A DNA stretch of 64,000 bases from Pachyseris speciosa (GCA_016490735.1 JAEMWC010001414.1:65001-129000); one strand, 5' to 3'; shown: positions 14,001-22,442, counted from the stretch's first letter. The notes: generated from the sequence alone by a model not told the origin. Translations and numbers: made by a program.

Positions 14001-16381
14001 TAGGTTGGAAAGTCCATAATATCCCTGAAAAACAAGTTAGAGGGGATGAAAACAAAATCTTAGTATTGAGTTTGTCAATTTACAGTTACTGTACTAGATA
14101 CAGACTATAACCCGTGCTGATTCCAGCAAACTCAGACAAGCCATTGTGTGCACTTGCTAGAAACTCCCTCGATCTTTCATTAAACAAAACACTTTTTTAA
14201 AATAATTATTATTTAATAACTTGATCATGCTCTTGTTTACTTACCTTTCAATGGAGTATCTTCCAGTGAATTTCTTGCGTTGCTTAATCGCTTTCTCATT
14301 TTCAATCTCCTCATTCATTATCACTTGCTCGCACATACCTTTGGAAATAATAAAGTTTGAATCACTCAGTAACAATAAACTAACCCTACAATGTGGCTCA
14401 CAACTCAGTATTTTCCAATCATGTCTATCCCCATGCAAGCCTCCATCTTAACCCCTACTGCACAGGGATTTGTCATTTGGCTTTTCAGGCAGTCTATACT
14501 GACAACTTTCCAACTTCCCACAAAGCTGTCAACCACCCACGTCTTCAAATAACGGTATTGAGAACTGATAGGGAAGGGATGATTGATGACATCACAACAC
14601 ACATAATGTCACTTGTGCAAAAATATGTGTACTCGTTGACTCCAGTCAACATATATGGTATACCACATTTTATTGTATTGTGAAAGTCAAGTCTCACAAG
14701 AAATGGCAAACTTTGGCGATTATCAGGTGGGAGATTTCAGACTCTAATCTGGAGACCGGGAGATACGGTCCAAAACCCGGAGTCTCTCGGATTATCTGGG
14801 AGGGTTGACAGCCCTGTTCCCAAAGGCAGCAGGGGAGGGGAGGGCAAGTGATTGGACCAGTGATTAACCAACTGAAGTCACAATTCATGGCCATGTCACA
14901 CTAGACTCCTGGCATCATTACAAACATCAGTAGATGCAGTATTGTCGAAATGGTTACTAAACTGCCCTTGATGCTATGATGATTACTTGGTTTTGTTAAA
15001 GTGATGAACCTGAATTCAGTCTCTCCAGCAGGCTCATAAAATAATGGCTGACTAGCTTGTCTCCTGCCAGTTGGCATAATTTCTTAAACTCATTTTGGTT
15101 TAATCTTGAAATAGTATTTCTTCCCAGATAATGTGCAGTTTGTATAAGTCTTCAAGGGAAGAAGATAATGATCTGAAAATTAATATGAGTATCCATATTT
15201 AAATCTATCAATAACCTACTGTAGAAAACTGTTCAAATTAACTTTGTTGACATTATAAACTTCGTCTAGATTAACATGTACTCTTTATTTCCATTAGTTG
15301 CTTGATTTAAAGTGTATATGACACAAAATTTTTCATCAGCTTGTTCAAAAGAGCTTTCAAAATGATGAAGAAGGGCGTTTATTTTATTGTGATAGCACTC
15401 TTGGTTGCCGAGTTATTCAAGATTTTGATTTATGCAAATTAGATGACTTGTGATGTCACAAGGTGGGTACAAAATGAAGTAAAATCACAACAACAACAAT
15501 CTTTATTTGTACTCTTTTTCTTGCAAAAAAAAAAATTTACAATAAAAAATTAAAGGTAAAAGTTTAGAGTACTGGCTGCCTGGAATAACCATAAGGGGTA
15601 GCGGAGCCAGGCAGCAAGAATATGGAAAATATGGAAAATCACAAAATATGGAATATCTGTGCAAATACGAAGTCTACAGGGTTGATGTGCTGCCAAAACT
15701 ACACATTGTGATAATGGTTATGATGTCACCATAGCAACATAGTCATTACCAGACCTCTACCTTCCCAAATGAAAAATGCCTTATTTATTGCTCCAGGGTT
15801 TAACAGACCTTCTGATACTTTTGCTGTGTAATGTCCATATTCGCTCGCACCCACTGAATGAACATCAAGAGCACATAGCACTTCTTGGGGAGGGAAACTC
15901 TGATTTTATCCTTTGGGAAGGTAGAGGTCTGGTAACGAGCATGTTGCTATGGTGACATCATAACCATTATCACAATGTATAGTTCTAGCAGCACATCAAC
16001 CCCGCAAAATTTCAACCCTGTAGACTTAGTATTTGCACAGATATTCCATATTTTTGATTTCACTACATTTTGGACCCACCTTGTGACATCACAAGTCCTC
16101 TAATTTGCATAAATCAAAATCTTGAATAACTCGGCAACCAAGAGTGCTATCACAATAAAATAAATGCCTTTCTTCATCATTTCTAAAGCTCTTTCGAACA
16201 AGCTAATGAAAAATTTTGTGTCATATACACTTTAAAATTATGTTAAAATCATGAGTCACACTAATCTACATCCAAAAGATTTATCCAGAAACAAATTTAT
16301 AATCTCACCAGTATCATCTGTAATAACACAGGAGTGTCGAATGTGGGCAATGATGAATTCTGGATCATCCAGGAATGCCAT
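1..16381 (-). CDS. MAPKAP1: SIN1/MAPKAP1, TORC2 subunit (3' partial, spliced)
   Basis: SIN1 is a core subunit of TORC2; its CRIM region recruits AGC-kinase substrates and its Ras-binding and PH domains act at membranes (family knowledge). Fourteen minus-strand exons were found: 16309-16381, 14245-14338, 13911-14024, 13550-13614, 12961-13109, 9800-9861, 9209-9245, 8558-8634, 7613-7679, 6525-6583, 6336-6397, 5944-6050, 665-747 and 1-86 (cut by the window edge). The start [15 protein letters not shown] matches the animal SIN1 N-terminus. Other diagnostic strings are [43 protein letters not shown], and IEIDP with AKKFW in the PH region. Phases agree at every adjacent junction except 12961/9861. 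Roughly 70 residues expected between exons 5944-6050 and 665-747 were not located; the flanking phases allow missing exons totalling a multiple of 3. Identity is near certain; exact splice sites are less so. Confidence 0.9.
665..747 (-). CDS. MAPKAP1: SIN1 PH-domain exon
   Basis: A TTTCGACCAG acceptor and an AAATTT|GTAAGT donor enclose [20 protein letters not shown] and KFWGKQKF, matching GISGDKVEIDPV..KFWIKQK of the SIN1 PH domain. Its length (83 plus one carried base) restores a codon boundary. Confidence 0.88.
790..915 (+). repeat. Dispersed repeat, copy 1
   Basis: AAAGGCCTCGAAGAGG, TGGCAATGAAACCACACGAG and GAGAAGGAAAAGAATGGGTA are matched in order at 47676-47760. No ends identified. Confidence 0.5.
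1238..1278. repeat. Small perfect hairpin
   Basis: Arms of 15 bases (GTGGTTACTGGCAAT and its complement) surround an 11-base loop. The same 15-base arm also occurs at about 832-846, so it probably derives from a repeat. Confidence 0.5.
1920..2130 (+). repeat. G-rich low-complexity tract
   Basis: Many runs of four or more G, ending in a G homopolymer near 2110-2126. Overlapping ORFs are compositional (Gly-rich or Pro-rich) and not genes. It could form G-quadruplexes. Confidence 0.6.
2464..2720 (+). mobile_element. CCAAT-rich MITE, copy 1
   Basis: Terminal inverted repeats of the form AGAGCGGTTT-CA-TTGAGTGTCG and its complement flank about 220 bases carrying several CCAAT boxes in both orientations and GCGCAAAGCGCGGGAAAA. 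It recurs at least seven more times in this window. Confidence 0.8.
3196..3267 (+). repeat. tRNA-like head of a SINE (72 nt cloverleaf)
   Basis: The sequence folds as a 72-nt tRNA: acceptor GGCTTGT/ACAAGCC, D arm GCTC/GAGC, an anticodon arm with GGT at the anticodon position, and a T arm. The T loop is TGTGATT instead of TTCGATT and the base before the anticodon is C, not U, so a working tRNA is unlikely. The tail forms a second GCCTGAA/TTCAGGC hairpin. A diverged relative lies near 48560. Confidence 0.65.
3268..3390 (+). repeat. Body and tail of the tRNA-like SINE
   Basis: After the hairpin the segment includes TTCATAACTGCGATGATCATT and ATTCTTTAATCCGCAGTTCA. Closely similar tail sequence precedes the tRNA head (about 3090-3150) and recurs at 11600-11690, marking a dispersed family. 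Confidence 0.5.
3458..4229. mobile_element. Outer MITE interrupted by another MITE
   Basis: With the inner element (3469-3871 plus one TAA) removed, the left end reads AGGGAGTTTAAGAAATGAGG and mirrors the right end CCTCGTTTCTTAAACTCCCT. This is a nested pair inside the SIN1 gene. Confidence 0.72.
3469..3871. mobile_element. Harbinger-type MITE with TAA target duplication
   Basis: Long inverted termini (left with CCTGTTCACATGGAGGTG, right its complement) are flanked by TAA at 3466-3468 and 3872-3874. Three-base TWA duplications are typical of PIF/Harbinger transposons. There is no coding capacity. Confidence 0.75.
5345..5557 (+). mobile_element. CCAAT-rich MITE, copy 2 (interrupted)
   Basis: Shares the ACCAATCACAACAGAC, GCGCGGGAAAA and ATTGGTTGA blocks with copy 1. 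Its right end seems to continue at 5837-5872 (TACTCAATC-AAAAACCGCTCT), as if the next copy had inserted into it. Confidence 0.65.
5558..5836 (+). mobile_element. CCAAT-rich MITE, copy 3 (nested)
   Basis: A complete copy bounded by AGAGCAGTTTTCAATTGAGT and its near complement ACTCAATTGAAAACCGCTCT. It sits inside copy 2. Confidence 0.75.
5944..6050 (-). CDS. MAPKAP1: SIN1 exon 12 (Ras-binding domain)
   Basis: A GTTTTCCAG acceptor is followed by [20 protein letters not shown] and then [11 protein letters not shown]. The QHGFS..VKV string matches AHGFSLIQV and the basic helix matches the SIN1 Ras-binding domain. The donor is AACAG|GTTAGT with one base left over. Confidence 0.85.
6336..6397 (-). 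CDS. MAPKAP1: SIN1 exon 11
   Basis: With the TTTTTAG acceptor at 6398 the exon continues in phase and reads [20 protein letters not shown], a proline-rich linker into the first strand of the Ras-binding domain. A second AG a few bases inside would break phase. The donor is ACAGT|GTAAGT. Confidence 0.8.
6525..6583 (-). CDS. MAPKAP1: SIN1 exon 10
   Basis: A TTTCCAG acceptor and a TTCAG|GTAAGC donor enclose [20 protein letters not shown], equivalent to LDSNEPIHKFGFSTLALVE at the end of CRIM. Ends at a codon boundary. Confidence 0.88.
6825..7075 (+). repeat. tRNA-derived SINE (family B)
   Basis: Pol III box A-like GTGGTGAGAGC and box B GGGTTCGATTCC are followed by the body TCTACTCTGCTC..TTTTTCTCCGGGTA and TTTTCCCCTCTCC. 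The same order recurs at 7880 (minus) and 62850 (plus). It is in a SIN1 intron. Confidence 0.75.
7251..7585. mobile_element. Foldback element 1 (long inverted repeat)
   Basis: Arms of roughly 145 bases run from GGATACTTCACAAATTAATG to its complement, around a loop near 7405-7435. The central motif GAAACAGCTGTCCATGGC is kept in a half copy at 52310-52483. It ends 27 bases from the donor of SIN1 exon 9. Confidence 0.85.
7613..7679 (-). CDS. MAPKAP1: SIN1 exon 9 (CRIM acidic loop)
   Basis: A CTTTTAG acceptor is followed by [18 protein letters not shown] and IDFP. The acidic EDDGEVD loop is the SIN1 element linked to substrate recruitment in TORC2. The donor is TTTCCTG|GTATGG. A foldback element ends only 27 bases beyond the exon. 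Confidence 0.9.
7880..8075 (-). repeat. tRNA-derived SINE (family B), minus copy
   Basis: The reverse complement carries TTTGATTCCTG, CTCTGCTCCGAGAGG and TTTTTCTCCGGGTTC, matching the copies at 6825 and 62850. Confidence 0.7.
8075..8340. repeat. Foldback repeat with a minus-strand tRNA-like head
   Basis: CCAGGAGAGACTCTGGGACA (8115 region) mirrors TCCCAGAGTCTCTCCAGG (8221 region), and a CAGAGTCCTC block near 8080 is mirrored near 8270. The minus strand at 8300-8340 reads GTGCGGTAGTGAGAGCACTC, a box A-like start. An overlapping long ORF is an artefact. Confidence 0.5.
8558..8634 (-). CDS. MAPKAP1: SIN1 exon 8
   Basis: A TAGCAG acceptor is followed by [19 protein letters not shown] and GREPPLK, the conserved core helix of CRIM. 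The donor is TTGAAG|GTTTGA, somewhat weak. Phases fit exons 7 and 9. Confidence 0.9.
8690..8735 (+). repeat. End fragment of a GGCCCAGTTGTTC-type MITE
   Basis: GGACCCAGTTGTTCAAAGCC is similar to the terminus of the element at 45914-46150. Only one end is recognised. Confidence 0.4.
9209..9245 (-). CDS. MAPKAP1: SIN1 exon 7
   Basis: A 37-base exon reading [12 protein letters not shown] follows a GTTTAG acceptor and ends CCTGG|GTAAGG. It matches the CRIM segment RLLPMTVV of vertebrate SIN1 and passes one base to the next exon. Confidence 0.86.
9800..9861 (-). CDS. MAPKAP1: SIN1 exon 6, phase problem at its 5' end
   Basis: A TTGTTGCAG acceptor and a TCTGAG|GTATGT donor enclose [11 protein letters not shown], the CRIM beta-strand equivalent to KIDVYLPL. 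To stay open the exon must receive one carried base, but exon 5 ends at a codon boundary. Either a one-base indel (perhaps near 9829-9833) or an unseen microexon is implied. Confidence 0.72.
10468..11888. mobile_element. Non-autonomous DNA transposon, about 1.4 kb
   Basis: AAGCCTGGTTCACACTA at 10468 is mirrored by TAGTGTGAACCAGGCTT ending at 11888. The left part has repeated ACATAACGACATAA units. No transposase-like ORF was seen. It lies in the long SIN1 intron between exons 5 and 6. Confidence 0.68.
11600..11690 (+). repeat. Solo tail of the tRNA-like SINE family
   Basis: Shares GCGATCATTCAC and TTTAATCCGCGGTTCAAATA with the tail of the element at 3196. No tRNA-like head is attached. It lies inside the 10468-11888 element. 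Confidence 0.45.
12961..13109 (-). CDS. MAPKAP1: SIN1 exon 5 (CRIM start)
   Basis: The exon reads [15 protein letters not shown].. to [16 protein letters not shown]. The NNPF-EYSKF-G string is a SIN1 signature at the start of the CRIM domain. The donor is GGGGAG|GTAAGC at a codon boundary, which does not match the phase needed by the next exon found. Confidence 0.9.
13550..13614 (-). CDS. MAPKAP1: SIN1 exon 4
   Basis: A CTCTTAG acceptor and a GAGTG|GTAAGG donor flank the reading [20 protein letters not shown], which resembles the basic IKCKNIQWKE stretch of vertebrate SIN1. It carries two bases in and one out. Confidence 0.85.
13911..14024 (-). CDS. MAPKAP1: SIN1 exon 3
   Basis: A TTTTTCAG acceptor is followed by a reading containing [17 protein letters not shown] and a basic end ([10 protein letters not shown]), then a GAGAG|GTACAA donor. 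It corresponds to the variable N-terminal region ahead of CRIM. Phase is consistent on both sides. Confidence 0.85.
14245..14338 (-). CDS. MAPKAP1: SIN1 exon 2
   Basis: A TTTCCAAAG acceptor and an AAAG|GTAAGT donor flank a reading beginning [14 protein letters not shown], which continues the conserved DDTGMCE string of exon 1. It enters with one carried base and leaves with two. Confidence 0.88.
15309..16235. mobile_element. Foldback element 2 (long inverted repeat)
   Basis: The left arm starts AAAGTGTATATGACACAAAA and the right arm is its complement, with arms of about 350 bases. The left arm carries an extra ~140-base insertion (about 15488-15630). A half copy is at 45429-45730. It lies next to SIN1 exon 1. 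Confidence 0.85.
16309..16381 (-). CDS. MAPKAP1: SIN1 exon 1 (start codon)
   Basis: The ATG is at 16381. The exon reads [20 protein letters not shown] and ends in a clean CTG|GTGAGA donor with one base left over. The chosen start equals the conserved SIN1 N-terminus. Confidence 0.93.
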
Positions 16382-17414
16382 CCTCTTATCTTCGTGTGTC
16401 TAACTTGTACTTTAACCTACAGGTAGGATATCCTAGATTTTATAATTTCTCATCAATTTTATATCATTCAAACTTGCTGAAGTTTCTGTGATCAACAAGC
16501 GATATATTATAATGCTGCAATGAACCCCAATCAGCATATAAGTCCATTTGTAAGATTTGTAGAGTACAACAGTGTATCGAAGTTGATTTTATTGAGGTAA
16601 TGTGGTATTTTCTCTTTGTTCCTGTACAAATCTTTATAATTCCTGTGCCACGCAACATGGTTACACGTCACCTTTGTTAGCTTTGAGCGCCTGTGTTCCA
16701 CAGTGCTCAATTCTAATTTCTACTCAATGAAACTTGCAAATCTTCTTCTAGGGTGGCTATTCGACTAGGGGATTGACAGTAAACTAAACTATTCAAAATA
16801 ACTCGTCCAGAACCATGCATCTATAGAAACCTCCTTTATTATATCCTCTTCCATACCGTTCATTTCGAATACTGTACTATTAAGTCTTATATTGTGAGAT
16901 TCGAGCAGATGGTAGGAGCCGATTAGCAAGAGCTGTCCTGACTTTAGTACCTCTGTTTATAATCCAAAGAGGGAAAGCGAAGAAGATGCCGCAAACTAGA
17001 TCTGGTGGAACTGAAGTTAAGAGAAGTTCACTGAGGAACCTACTCATAACATAATCATAAACATAAACATCATTTTCAATGTGGGCTCTGAAGTGTGATC
17101 GAGATCTCGATTTTCTACTTTCTTACAACCTACCTATATTCTTCGTTTGGTGCTGGTAGTCATAGATTTCATATTCCTGTGCTCAACAGCGAAGACAGAA
17201 GACAATCGCTAGCTTTTCCAGTTTGTAAAAACACTTCTGACATTGCATAATAAAATTCCTCAATATTTGCCGCCATGTTTGTTTGTCTTTTGGGAGTACA
17301 TTCATGTACCGTAATTTTAACGTCCCCTAACGTCAGTAGAGCTTTCTGGGTAATTTTGCCAGAACCAGTTCAGGACAATATACGGTGGCTTACATGAAGA
17401 ACCGACCAACGGAA
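16382..17414. other. SIN1 5' flank, no gene recognised
   Basis: About 1 kb between the SIN1 start codon and a Harbinger-type MITE. It holds no convincing ORF or clear repeat; it is the likely home of the SIN1 promoter and any 5' UTR exon. Confidence 0.4.
17269..17280 (-). promoter_or_regulatory. YY1-like motif upstream of SIN1
   Basis: GCCGCCATGTTT resembles the animal YY1 core GCCGCCAT, common near transcription starts. It lies about 0.9 kb upstream of the SIN1 start codon in otherwise non-repetitive DNA. A promoter with an unrecognised 5' UTR exon is possible, but no exon was proved. Confidence 0.3.
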
Positions 17415-17417
17415 TTA

Positions 17418-17792
17418 AGCCCCGGCTACACGTTCAAACATTGTTATAAAACATTTGTTGGAAGAACAATGTTAGAACGTGTAGCATGCATGTTTGATGA
17501 CGTTTGTTCAACATTTTTTGTTGGAAGAATGTTTTGACTTCGATCAAATATTTTCTCCAACATACAACAAATGTTGAAGCGTGTAGCCGCCCTTTCAACA
17601 ATGTTGTATTGCAAAGACCAATTAGAGTTAAGGGCCCAGTCTCCAATCCGAGAGCCTAAAGGCGGAGGAGGAAATTATTGAAGTCAGAACCCCGAAGCAA
17701 CGTATTTCCAACAATGTTATATGCGTTAGAAGCGTTCATACAACGATGTTGGACGTGTTCTTCTAACAATGTTACAACGTGTAGCCGGGGCT
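17418..17792. mobile_element. Harbinger-type MITE with TTA target duplication
   Basis: Terminal repeats AGCCCCGGCTACACGTT and the near complement AACGTGTAGCCGGGGCT are flanked by TTA at 17415-17417 and 17793-17795. Inside are degenerate repeats of AACATTGTT. Confidence 0.8.
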
Positions 17793-17796
17793 TTAT

Positions 17797-17853
17797 ACAC
17801 TTGTCATTGGAACCCCCCCCCCCCTTTCCCCCCACCCCGGGGAGACGTGGGGC
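17797..17853. repeat. G/C-rich repeat, left inverted copy
   Basis: ACCCCGGGGAGACGTGGGGC with a preceding poly-C run is mirrored at 18997-19042. The two copies bracket the Penelope-like remnant. Confidence 0.5.
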
Positions 17854-18142
17854 GTACACGGGGATTTGCAAGTGCTTAGACGACTTACCAGCCCCCAGGG
17901 GGTGGGGGCATAGTTCACTTTAGACAATCTATATTTTAGACGGGAACTGGACTCTAGTCCGAAGTACATTGTCGATTGTTCAAAAGGGCGGGTTCTGAAG
18001 GTGAGTCAAACGACTTTCTTTGCCATTTTGATGCGTTTGTGTTGTCCTTCATACAGAATCTCCAAACACATGAAACTGCTCTGGGGACGAAAATGGCTGT
18101 TGCCTTCGCCAATATCTTCATGGCAAAAGTCGAAACAGAAAT

Positions 18143-18143
18143 T

Positions 18144-18222
<79 letters not shown>

Positions 18223-18225
18223 GAT
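18143..18225. repeat. GATA microsatellite
   Basis: About 20 tandem GATA units with one interruption. The minus-strand ORFs rich in YLSI are translations of this repeat. Confidence 0.9.
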
Positions 18226-18261
18226 CCCTCTGCAGAGGGAAAGAAAGTTCTACTTTCTGCA

Positions 18262-18382
18262 ACAATTCGTGCAACTTGTCTCGCAACGATTTTGGCCGTT
18301 GCAGGGAATGTTACACTTGATACAATGTTTCGTGCAACTTGTCTCGCAATGGCGTTGCGACACAAGTTGCACGAAACATTGC
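18262..18382. repeat. Inverted repeat around TTCGTGCAACTTGTCTCGCA
   Basis: TTCGTGCAACTTGTCTCGCAA occurs at 18266 and 18331 and is mirrored at 18353-18381, giving a hairpin of roughly 27-base arms. It is a MITE fragment upstream of the Penelope-like remnant. Confidence 0.55.
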
Positions 18383-18440
18383 AGTGTACTGACATCGCCT
18401 TAAAACAATATTTGAAGAGAAAGCAGAACATTTCAAAACA

Positions 18441-18732
18441 CACCGTTGTTGATAGAGGTTACCCTAAAGCCTTTATCCAAAGAAACCTCTCAGAAGTAAA
18501 GTTTCAAAACAAGAAACAAGCCCTCCGACAAAAAGAGAAAGAAAACAAACAAATCTTGCCGTTTGTGACACAATATCGCCCATCAGTGCCAAATTTAAAA
18601 GAAATCCTTATGAGCAAATGGCATTTTATTGAGAAACAACCGACGCTCAGAGAAATATTTAAGGAACCGCCACTTATTTCCTACAAGAGATTGCGTTCCG
18701 TGAAAGACATACTCGTTGGAGCAAAAATATAG
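18441..18732 (+). pseudogene. Penelope-like retroelement RT C-terminal remnant
   Basis: The open stretch reads GYPKAFIQRNLSEVKF, ILPFVTQYRPSVPNLKEIL and KEPPLISYKRLRSVKDILVG, ending AKI-stop. A spaced FV-Y-P..L..IL..W..I..P.L..IF..PP..SYKR...KD.LV pattern is, to my recollection, typical of the end of the RT in Penelope-like elements. The RT core and any GIY-YIG domain are absent. The upstream part of the ORF (18292-18440) comes from the neighbouring inverted repeat. Confidence 0.6.
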
Positions 18733-18996
18733 CTTCAAGGCTAAAAACACACGACAGTGGTGTTCGTCGCGCAGGCCTATCTAACCCCCCCTTTTTAACA
18801 CTGACCTAGCTGATGGATAAGCAACATGAATTGTCACAGTGTTTCAAAGGTATGTCAGCAAAGTAGGACTTTGCATATTTCGCTATTAAATGTTAACCAA
18901 TCTTTGAAAAATCCAAACTTTTAGTAGGGGCTTAGACTAAAGATGCTCCCCTTTAAGATGGGGCTTTTTCTTCCTATTTTTCGTTCAGCTGTCTAA

Positions 18997-19042
18997 TGCC
19001 CCACGTCTCCCCGGGGTGGGGGTTTCCAGTGACAGGTGCATT
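18997..19042. repeat. G/C-rich repeat, right inverted copy
   Basis: GCCCCACGTCTCCCCGGGGT is the complement of the block at 17830-17853, and the TTTCCAGTGACAGGTG that follows mirrors CACTTGTCATTGGAA at 17799. Confidence 0.5.
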
Positions 19043-19153
19043 ACTGAAACCACCGGGACAACCAAAAAATACTGAAAACTACGGGGACTTTGTCTGGGCT
19101 CGTCACGCAAGCCTACGAAACTGTTTGACGATACGTTAAGTTCAAGAAGAATG

Positions 19154-19560
19154 ATTAACTGCCCTCCCCCGGGGGGGGAGTACTCCCTATAATGGCCTAT
19201 AAGGGGAGGCTCCGCCCGAAAGGAGTACCATTTTCACGCTTCAGGTATATGAAAGGGTAGGGATTTCACGAGTCGAAGTATATGAAAGGGTAGGGAAATC
19301 CGTCATTGAGGTATTTAAAAGGGCCCACACATACCTTATGACCGTACTGTTTTTAATTTATTAAACGCTACATGAAAATGACAAGAAGACTTCCTGTTTT
19401 AGGTATACAAAAGGGGTACTGTTTATCAATGGAAGGTATATACGAGAGGGGTACCTTTCTATCAAAAATGGTATATAAAAGGGTAAGGGGTCGTACCTCG
19501 GGGCGGAGCCTCCCCATATTAATTATTTTTCAGTACTTCCCCCCCCCCCCGGTTAACTGG
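19154..19560. repeat. Dispersed repeat with GGTATAT-AAAGGG units
   Basis: Bounded by C/G-rich ends (CCCTCCCCCGGGGGGGAGTA and a C11 run) and filled with imperfect repeats of GGTATATGAAAGGGTAGGG. The GGGGAGGCTCCGCCCGAA block is mirrored as TCGGGGCGGAGCCTCCCC near 19499-19516. A related G-rich piece may lie at 245-350. Confidence 0.55.
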
Positions 19561-19599
19561 GGTACACTGGATATATAATGGAGGCCTACGAAGTTCACT

Positions 19600-21560
19600 A
19601 GTTGAGCTTACCACGTATTTTGGCTATGACTAAATGATCAGAGAAGAGAAGGAAGTGCGTTCAAGTTTCAGGTTACGAATATGTTGTTTTCGTCGATCAG
19701 TATTTGTTTGTTTCAGTCTGGCTGGTTTCGGTAACTTTGTTTCGTTGGTTCCGCTGCTTTCATTCCGGTGGTTTCGTTCCGGTGGTTTCGTAATAGTTTA
19801 GTGACTTTTTATTTGTTTATTAATTTTTTTTAATTCCTTATATATAAATGACTGATCCGCCTAGATTAGCCCGTGTTATTTGCGGATCAGTCACATTTGT
19901 AAATGTGTTTTTGAAATCTTTATTAAATATCATATCATATCATCATATCATATCGGGTTTTAGTGCATGCTTTATCGTGACTATTTTGCAACCCTCCCCC
20001 GAGGAAAGAGGAAAGAGGGCCCCCTCTCTGATTTTTTTTTTTTTTTCAAGGTTTAAAGAAAGATAACGCCTGATCGCTGGTTATTTATTTTGGTACTCTA
20101 CCTAACATTTTCATGCATTTTGGAACTCTATTGAGCTGGCATTTTTTAACGCTCAGTTTCCCTTTTGCTTTCTCCGCTCCATTATTTACTTTGTTTCTCT
20201 GTTGCTTTTTCATCATTTTTTTGTAATTAATTCAGTATCGTAGGCTTATCACTTTCATACTCTGGTAATGTGTTAACTTAGACTCCTGTACTTTCCTGTT
20301 ACAACTGATCGTGAAGATATGTAGATCAATAAGTTGTTTACATGTATATCTAACTGGCTTACAAAATGCTACCTGCGCTAAAGAAGCGTTTGCTCGTGCG
20401 TTTGCTCCAAAGTCTAAGTAACCATTATATTAATAGACTAAGAGTGAACCAATTTTTTCTTCCCCTTTTCTCTTTCTCATCGCCCACTCTCTTTTTCCTT
20501 TTCTTTTAATTTCCTGCTGGTTGCTGTGCTGCGATTTTCCAATTTCGGGCTGGTCGGACTGGTTGGACCCATTCCGGAAAAAATCAGCCATGGCTGAACG
20601 CAGGTTGGTGGGAAAGCTGAGTGGTAACCAACAAGCCAAGTTATTCTCCGAACCAAATGTTGCTACTCTGAAGACGGGTTTAAAAACGCGTAAAACAGGC
20701 CGCATTGTACCATTACTTTTTTATAATCCGTACTTCTCACACTGAGCTGAGTACACTATTAGGGATGGTTTGTCACCTTCCTCGTTCTTCTTTTCGTCTA
20801 CCAAAAAGTTTGGACAGCAGGAAAATCACAATTGAGGTTCATACATAAAACGATGATTTTAAATTTTGCAAACATGTTTCAGCAGAAACTTCTGCCTTAG
20901 TAAATGCAAAGGTCTACATATTAGCGCTTACTGGTTTTTTTTATACATTCAAATTTGCATCTCCTACCGGTAACATTTGCACTGAAGAAGATCGACGAAG
21001 GCAGATGTTTTTGCCGACAGGCATGTCTCCAAAATTTGAAATCGTCGTTTTATATCTTAATCTTTTCTTTTTAAGTATCCGTAGTAATTAATGCACTGTC
21101 ATCGCGCAAGTTTTCTTACTAACAGCGCATCCGAAATTCGTAAAAAAAGTCAAGTGCTTTTGTGCTTTGTTCATTTTTGTTAGTTACAGTAGAAAGAGAA
21201 AATAGCTTGTCACAAAGAACTGCGCGAAAAATGAAGATCTTAAGCACATTTTAGAAATTTAAATTAAGCCGTTGTCCGAGTTTAACATTCAAAACGATGG
21301 TTCATCGGAAGGTAAATGCTGCTGATAGATTCAAGGGCACTGGTGAATGTTCGTTGAGCTTGATATTAGTACCTTTGTTTAGTCACTTTCACATGGCGTC
21401 ACTTACAAGTGCCTATTTGTGTCGTCCAATTAGGCAAGCAGTGCATAGAAATGGAAGTGCCGAGACGCTGATGTGTTTGGGATCGGTTTTGATGTGGTTT
21501 CATTTTGCTGTACATGTGATCATCAGGTAACTGATATCTTTCACACAATAAAAACATGGC
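19600..21560. other. Gene-poor stretch
   Basis: No supported exon. It includes direct ATCATATC repeats (19928-19955) and a repeat-like ORF pair at 20430-20745 whose translation looks like transposon-derived filler. The ORF at 21297-21530 has no visible domain. Confidence 0.4.
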
Positions 21561-21584
21561 CGCTGGAAACTTGTGCGGTTGTAC

Positions 21585-21727
21585 CAGTATTGGCACAGAC
21601 CCTATTGGTCGATATTCAAAAAGGGTCACCCCCATTGGCCAATATGGACACAGATCCATTCATTATGGCCAATACAGGTACTTGCATACAGTTATCTGTA
21701 CTGGCCAACATGGGCACAGGCAAACCA
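21585..21727 (+). repeat. Degenerate ~30-bp minisatellite, block 1
   Basis: Imperfect repeats of GGGTCACCCATATTGGCCAA with TATTGGC-CAGG spacers. The block stops where a SINE is inserted and resumes after it. Confidence 0.7.
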
Positions 21728-22085
21728 ATCATCATCATCATCACATTATTTACCCTCGGATTTTAGAGTAGCTTGTGCAGCTAATATCTCCGAGCATTTA
21801 ATTATAAGATGATAGATAGACCATCACACCGGGAACTACGTCCCCTACTCTTTTCGAACAGTGTGTGGGTTCTTTTACGTCCCACAGAATCAATTATGAA
21901 GAGTTGTGAGACGGGGCCTACGGTTTATCGTCCTTATCCGAGAAGACTAGAAAGTCTAACCATTTGCAGTTGTTATTACAAAGGCAGCACTATCTCCTCA
22001 ATTATTTAAAGACCCTGAGTGTTGGTCCGACCGGGGTTTGAACCACCGACCTCCCACTGACCTACCACTGAGCTAACCGGTCGGC
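21728..22085 (-). repeat. tRNA-derived SINE (family A) inside the minisatellite
   Basis: On the minus strand it opens with a tRNA-like head (box A GGTTAGCTCAGTGGTAGG, box B GGTTCAAACC at about 22032-22041), continues as a ~280-base body, and ends in ATGATGATGATG at 21728-21742, the simple tail expected of a SINE. Confidence 0.8.
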
Positions 22086-22089
22086 GGTT

Positions 22090-22433
22090 TGTTCAGGTTA
22101 CCTATATTGGCCAATATTGTCACAGGGCCAACTCTATAAGGAAATGTTGGCAGAGGGTCACCCTATTGGCCAATATTGGCACAGGGTCACCCATACTGAC
22201 CAGTACTGACACAGGGCCAATCATATTGCTAATGTGGGTCACTCCTATTGGCCAATGTTGGCATAAGTCAACCCATATTAGCCACTATGAGCACAGGGTC
22301 ACCCATATTGGTCAATATTTGCACTAGATCACCCATAGTGGCCAATCTTACATGTAGCACAGGATCACCTATACTGGGCAAAGGGGCAATCATATTAGCC
22401 AATGTTAGCACTGGTAGATCTATAGAAAAAAGG
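22090..22433 (+). repeat. Degenerate ~30-bp minisatellite, block 2
   Basis: About eleven diverged units around GGGTCACCCATATTGGCCAA. Many contain the palindromic core TATTGGCCAATA. The translated frame repeats ..GSPILxN.. but this follows from the repeat, not a gene. Confidence 0.8.
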
Positions 22434-22442
22434 CAAATTGGG

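Noticed and set aside
17954..18443. Minus-strand ORFs rich in YLSI
   Set aside because: They are translations of the GATA microsatellite.
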